Made by a program: the position numbers and the translations under genes. This document shows, piece by piece, positions 59,141 through 64,000 of a stretch of DNA of 64,000 bases. The stretch is from positions 9,238,001-9,302,000 of the forward strand of contig NC_071332.1 of NCBI RefSeq assembly GCF_010183535.1, given 5' to 3'. The first letter of the stretch is position 1. Each line of letters starts with the position of its first letter. The notes beneath the pieces were generated by a model, which was not told where the DNA came from, did no database searches, and was given only the letters and a program-made list of their open reading frames with translations. The stretch is from Caenorhabditis remanei (taxonomy: Eukaryota; Nematoda; Chromadorea; Rhabditida; Rhabditidae).

Positions 59141-60381
59141 TTCTGAAAACAGTTAATAGAGGGAAACAGAAAGAAGTTGAAACTGAAAAATAGGAGGATA
59201 AAGAAGATGGAAGACTAAAGGCAATTAGAATTGAATTAGTTCGTTTCAATTTGACAAGACAAGAATGTGACATGGGCGGTGCTTAATTAGGTACAAAAAA
59301 TTAGTGAAATGAGAGAACAAGGGTGATTTTCGATATTAGAGAAGTAATCTTGAAAAGGAGTTAAACGGAAAATAAATAACATTTCAATGGTCTGGAACAC
59401 CTACATAGAAGAATACTGGAGGGTTGATGTGAAAGCAAGAAACATAAACATGAGAATGAAGAAAGTCTGAAGTTTCCTTCAAACTCTGGACGAGAGAGCG
59501 GAAAAAAGTTATTTGCTGTTCATTATATACCTTTTAAGTGAACCTGAACTAAATAAAGAAATCACAAAATGATGACAATTTCATGAAATGCTACGTTGCT
59601 TTGCGGAGAATAAATGTAGGGTTAGAAAGAAAAACACAGTTTGTTTCTATAGTTTGTGCCCCAACACACTGTAGGAATTATGCTAGAAGTAGAAAAGAGA
59701 AGGGTCTTGTTTCAGTTGAAACGGATTGAAAACAACAATAAACCATTGATAAGGACAAAACCCTACATTAAAAAGAAATATCGATGAACGAAGGAATGAA
59801 TTGAGGAATGGAAAAGTGTCAATATTTGACAACAAAGTTCAAAAGACAAGAAAGAAATAAAGGGAAATTCCCAAGAATTTAGAACTGTTTCTTAAAAAAT
59901 GCAGCATATAAAAACTTTCTGAATCTTCTATTATTATATATCAATCTGCCCCAAAAGATAAGATAAGATGCAAAATTGCGCAACGTTGGAGTGACCGATG
60001 CCAATGAATGGTTTGTGTGTTAGTGTGTTGGGGTTAGCAGAAAAAATGGCAAGTGAGAGAGAGAGAATGGAAAATGGAGAGAGAAAGAGAGTATGAGAAA
60101 GAAAGAGAGTTGGAGGGAAATGATGCACGTGCTGGAGATGAGAATGTAATGCACTAGATAAAACAACTGTGTTGTTGTTGTTGTTTTCTGATCTTTGTGA
60201 TCCTAAAGAGGAAAACCATGTGGATTACACGATACAACGAAAAAAAATTCAAGAAGCTTCTCAAAGATCTAGGGAAAACAATCTGAGAAATGAGCTTGAC
60301 GAATTTCAAATGCAATGCATTCTGGAAAAAACCAGTTTGTTTCCCTTTTCTTCCATTTTTCTATTCTTTGAAACTAGTCTA
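59141..60381. other. Intergenic, purine-rich
   Basis: Upstream of the SWEET gene. Contains GA repeats at 60050-60115 (gagagagag, gaaagaaag) and a TTG microsatellite at 60169-60184. A frame at 59934-60128 on the minus strand is low-complexity Ser/Leu/Phe from the GA tract. No gene supported. Confidence 0.5.
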
Positions 60382-61456
60382 ACATGGGAATGACCCAAGG
60401 TGAAACGCTGGGTTTTCTTAGACATTTTGGGAAATGATAGCCCTTACCCCAACTAGAACAAAATAAAAATATTACGTGCCCCTTTTAAGTTTCCAGAGAA
60501 TGGCAGACATAATTCCATTTTTTCGAATTTTTCGAGTTGAACCACTTCGAGACATCGTAACTCGGTCAACTCAAGAGTAATCTTTCCAAACTAAAGTGTA
60601 AACGCAAGATATAGGCCAAGGCTTCATAAAAGGTAAAAGACTCATGTTTCCAGCTGTGACTCCCAGATTACTACAAATCAAAATGTGAAATTTTGCACTT
60701 CTCATGAAATCAGAAAGTGGTCATTTTCGAAAAAAGGTATTTGGGAGACTATGTCTATCTGGACGTACATCTCAAATAAGGTACATATGCATGCTCAAAT
60801 ATATGGCTCACCTTTCATTTACGAGATTTATTTTCATTTTTTCAATTTTTCAGTTCAACTTCACGTGTGATTTTTCAACTGTAGAGTTGATCAATTGCCG
60901 TCTAACTAAAAAAAAGGGAAAATTCACTGAAAAACGCGGAAGTTATTTTTAACGAATTGACGTACCCCTATACATGAAGTTGATCTGAAAAACTGAAAAA
61001 ATGAAAATAAGTCTCTGGAATGAAAGGTGAGCCATATATTTGAATACGTATATATACCTTATTTGTCACTGGCAATCGGATAGACATAGTCTCCCAAATA
61101 CCTTTTTTCGAAAATGGCCACTTTCTGGTTTCATGAGAAGTGCAAAATTTCACATTTTCATTTATAGTAATTCGGGAGTCACAGCTGGAAACATGAGTTA
61201 GTTACCTTTTATGAAGCCTTGGCCTATATCTTGCGATTACATTTTAGTTTGAAAAGATTGCTCTTGAATTGACCGAGTTACAATGTCTCGATGTGGTTCA
61301 ACTCGAAAAATTCGAAAAAATGGAATTATGTCTGCCATTCTCTGGAAACTTAAAAGGGGCACGTAATATTTTTATTTTGTTCTAGTTGGGGTAAGGGGTA
61401 TCATTTCCCAAAATATCTAAGAAAACCCAGCGTTTCACCTTGGGTCATTCCCATGT
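60382..61456. mobile_element. Fold-back element with about 485-bp inverted arms
   Basis: The left end acatgggaatgacccaaggt is mirrored by the right end accttgggtcattcccatgt. The arms run about 60382-60868 and 60973-61456 around a loop of about 105 bp. The arms are close to collinear, with scattered substitutions (roughly 10 per cent in the inner part by eye). TA stands immediately left of the element and tA follows its last catg, fitting a TA target duplication. No transposase; both arms carry the same 61-codon frame (KFCTSHE...QLHV) with many amino-acid changes, so it is probably not coding. A transcript would fold into a long double-stranded hairpin. Confidence 0.85.
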
Positions 61457-61716
61457 AAATTTTTTAATCTTTCAGAAACCAGTTTTCAAAAGCTAATTGT
61501 GAAATCACTTCCAGAATTTATTTGACATTGAACTCTCTCATAAATATAAACTATAACATCCCTTCCTTTGACATCAGACGTTGACCATAAGATCATTGTC
61601 TGGATACAATCATTCAAATCAAGATGAATCATTTGCCACAACTGAATAGAAACAAATACATCCACACAACATAAGAATAAAAATAGTTGTTTTCTGCACG
61701 TCTTCTCTTGAAATAC

Positions 61717-61723
61717 TATAAAA
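61717..61723 (+). promoter_or_regulatory. TATA box of first Kunitz gene
   Basis: TATAAAA, 35 bases before the ATG at 61752. Confidence 0.6.
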
Positions 61724-61751
61724 GCCAGAAAAACTATCAAATTCATACGAA

Positions 61752-62413
61752 ATGTCTATGCAACTTTTTCTTAGTGCTGTATTTCTTTCCGTGGTTTTGG
61801 CTCATCCTCCAAAATGTTTCCTGCCATTGTCCTCCGGAACTAACAAAAACTGTGAGAATGCTCCTTCCCAAAAAGTGAGTTGGCTGAAAGAGTTTAACCA
61901 AAAGTAAACTCGGAAATTAGTTTTTCAGTATCATTATGATCCAAAACTGAACCAATGTCATGCATTCCAATATAAAGGATGTGGTGGTACTTTGAATAAC
62001 TATGAAACGCCTAAGGATTGTGAGGAGGCGTGTTATATTGATCCAAGTGAGCATCGATGCTACAGAACTCTGACAAACTATACATTTCAGAAACTTATAT
62101 CCAGTGTCCTCTTGGAACTCGAACGGTATTTGATAGCAAGAACAACAACATTTGTCCAATTGATTCGAAGGACGGGGAAGGTTGCGAAAGTCCAGATGCA
62201 ATTTGTACCAATTTCACAGCAATGGCACTCTGCTGCAATAGAACTGTTACCATCGGGTATGAAGAGGATAAGTCTTCCATGTGTCCATCTAGAAAAGCTC
62301 GTTGGCAAATCGATGGAGTCGTAGTTCTGGCAAAGTCATGTGGTGCAGTAGTGTGTCCAAGTGGATACAGTTGCAAAGATGGAAACTTTTTTTCGTATTG
62401 TTGTGAGAACTGA
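61752..62413 (+). CDS. Secreted Kunitz-domain protein
   Basis: Exons 61752-61874, 61929-62046 and 62091-62413; 187 aa. Signal peptide MSMQLFLSAVFLSVVLA, then a Kunitz (BPTI) domain with all six cysteines: KCFLPLSSG, NCENAPSQ, YHYDPKLNQCHAFQYKGCGG and DCEEACY. There is one more residue than in BPTI between its second cysteine and the RYFY-equivalent. The residue after the second cysteine (P1) is Glu, unlike the basic P1 of trypsin inhibitors. A second, Cys-rich module follows (QCPLGTRTVF, EGCESPDAICTNF, LCCNRTV, CPSRKARWQIDG, VCPSGYSC, FFSYCCEN), loosely like lustrin-type repeats. Possibly a matrix or extracellular protein rather than a protease inhibitor. Tandem with the next gene. Confidence 0.88.
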
Positions 62414-62867
62414 TTGATAAATAATAATAATAATAATCCTATTCGACTTGTCAATGAAGAACATTCATATTTGAATGCCTTGTATTTACGGCTCTGTACC
62501 AGATAAGTAGACCAATGGCATTCCATGTTTACCCATAAAGTGTTTGTACCCAGAAATAATTATATGAAAAGCGTAATTCTAAAATGAAAATTATGTAAAC
62601 CTAAAACGTCTCATGATAATTATACGGACCCAAAAAAATTATGTGGACCCATCTATTGGTCTTATTTATTGGTCTCTTTTGTAAACTTGTTGAAAAGTGT
62701 GAATTTATGTGTTCCTTCCATGTCATTTTTTGTCCTTCGATTCAAAAAGGGGTACTGTTGAGTGTCAAGTCATAAAAACTTCAGTAATAAAGAATGAATT
62801 TTATCACATGTATCTGTTTTATGAAGTTCAAATCGTTCGAAGGATCAAAGGAACATCCCTTTGATAG
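62414..62867. other. Intergenic between Kunitz genes
   Basis: AT-rich. An ATT/AAT microsatellite (aataataataataat) follows the first gene's stop. A motif (aaattatgtggacccat / ttatatgaaaag) has partial repeats at 62550-62650. No gene. Confidence 0.45.
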
Positions 62868-62874
62868 TATAAAA
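62868..62874 (+). promoter_or_regulatory. TATA box of second Kunitz gene
   Basis: TATAAAA, 37 bases before ATG 62905. The ATG at 62875 abuts it and would lie upstream of the expected transcription start, which decides the start codon. Confidence 0.6.
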
Positions 62875-62904
62875 ATGAGCCGAAAGGTAGCAATGCCACT
62901 GAAA

Positions 62905-63553
62905 ATGTCAAGAATCATCCTCTTGGTTGCTCTCTGTGCTTTCGCTGTTTCGGGACATTATCCCAAATGTTTCTTGCCGTTGTCAAGGGGAACATCCTGT
63001 AGCGATCCGCCATCTCAAAGAGTGAGTTGTCAGTATGATCTTTAACAATAACGAGAATGGATTTCAGTATCACTTCGATCCAAAACTCAATCAGTGTCAC
63101 GCTTTTCAATATAAAGGATGTGCCGGAACATTGAACAACTACAAAACACTTAAGGACTGCGAAGATACATGTGCCCTAGATCCATGTGAGATCTCTTAGA
63201 GAAAATATATAACTAATTCAGTAATTTCAGCTAACATCATCCAATGTCCTCTCCACACCAGAACCATTTTTGACAGCAAGAATAATAATCAATGTTCGAA
63301 AAATTCGAAATCTGGTGAAGGCTGTGAAAGTCCAGATGCATACTGCACCCACTTCGCATCTATGTCTCTCTGCTGCAACCGTACCGTTGTCCTTGGATAT
63401 CAATCAGACAAGTCTTCTACTTGCCCAAATGGAAAAGCTCGTTGGCAAATCGATGGATCTGCCGTATTGGCCAAATCATGTGAAGCAGTCGCCTGCCCAA
63501 CGGGATACACTTGTCAAAACGGAAATTTCTTCTCTTATTGTTGTGAAAACTAA
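62905..63553 (+). CDS. Secreted Kunitz-domain protein, tandem paralog
   Basis: Exons 62905-63021, 63068-63185 and 63231-63553 (117, 118, 323 nt); 185 aa. The last two exon lengths equal those of the neighbour. I chose ATG 62905 over 62875 and 62893 because of the TATA spacing and because MSRIILLVALCAFAVSG is a clean signal peptide. The Kunitz domain has KCFLPLSRG, SCSDPPSQ, YHFDPKLNQCHAFQYKGCAG and DCEDTC. P1 is Ser. The second Cys-rich module is strongly conserved with the first gene (NRTVVLGYQSDKSS, CPNGKARWQIDG, ACPTGYTC, FFSYCCEN), more so than the P1 region. Extracellular protein of unknown partner. Confidence 0.88.
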
Positions 63554-64000
63554 ATGACAACTAATAAACATTTGTGAACTTTCAAAAGTTTTTTGTTGAA
63601 AACTTCGTAAAGTATATCTACGAGCTTGGTTGGAAAAAACAGTGAGAAGTTGTAATGTTCTTCTTCTCTGTGCTTATACAAAAAGTTGCTCTCAGTAATC
63701 TCAAGCACCGGTGTGAATCCTCAACTTAAAATTATTTAGAACTACATCCTGAATTTCAGAGTTAACCGAATAGCCTATCAATGTGATTTAAAATCACAGT
63801 TTTATTTTTCTGAACCCTTATCGACGCTAGATTCCATGTGCATGGATTTCACCAATTGACTTCACGACCTGATTTTTGAGTTTTAAGTGCACGGTGAATA
63901 GTTCCACTTTTGAATTAAAAACGAACAAAACGGAAAAGGCAGTTTTATCCCTTGGATATCTTCTCACTTTTTTCAAAAAGCGGATTTTTGGACCGAGCTT
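63554..64000. other. Intergenic to the window edge
   Basis: 3' flank of the second Kunitz gene (aataaa at 63562-63567 is a likely polyadenylation signal). No further gene signal. Confidence 0.5.

Noticed and set aside
60685..61153. Matching 61-codon frames on both arms of the fold-back element
   Set aside because: They mirror each other because the arms are repeats. Differences are mostly amino-acid-changing, which argues against coding constraint.

Overview
The window is nuclear DNA of a Caenorhabditis-type nematode. It is AT-rich, has many short (about 45-60 bp) introns ending in tttcag, and carries dense clusters of nematode chemoreceptor families (srt, sre, srsx, srr-like). Gene models below were assembled by hand from conserved frames, splice signals and phase agreement between paralogs. 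From memory, not a search, the mix of ncx exchangers, srr receptors, a CPT and a SWEET gene resembles C. elegans chromosome V around cosmids C13D9 and K11D12 (K11D12.4 = cpt-4, K11D12.5 = swt-7).

Layout. 1-2.3 kb: three tandem small genes for charged helical proteins of unknown function, the first cut by the window edge. 2.3-4.4 kb (-): a GT92/DUF23 glycosyltransferase. 6.9-10.3 kb (+): one srt and one sre chemoreceptor. 11.2-14.6 kb (+): two near-twin srsx receptors. 15.8-18.2 kb (+): an NCLX-type Na+/Ca2+ exchanger. 18.3-27.2 kb (-): five more srsx genes, the last interrupted by a 1,077-bp element with 11-bp terminal inverted repeats and a 10-bp target duplication. 27.5-30.2 kb (-): a second, paralogous exchanger in inverted orientation. 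32.6-34.5 kb (-): a UDP-glycosyltransferase. 35.7-53.5 kb (+): six srr-like multi-pass receptor genes in two subfamilies; one is a pseudogene, one carries a 192-bp exon-intron duplication around a 647-bp insert, and an orphan first exon lies between two of them. 53.7-56.7 kb (-): a carnitine acyltransferase. 57.9-59.1 kb (-): a SWEET sugar transporter. 60.4-61.5 kb: a 1.07-kb fold-back inverted repeat. 61.7-63.6 kb (+): two secreted Kunitz proteins.

The receptors (srt, sre, srsx, srr) look like sensory-neuron genes under birth-and-death evolution: tandem copies with conserved exon lengths, scattered intron changes, one pseudogene by point lesions and one by element insertion. The two exchangers flank the minus-strand srsx block. 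Glycosyltransferase, UGT, CPT and SWEET are metabolic genes with no evident link to the receptors. No rRNA, CRISPR array or bacterial-style operon is present; one degenerate tRNA-like sequence lies inside the inserted element.
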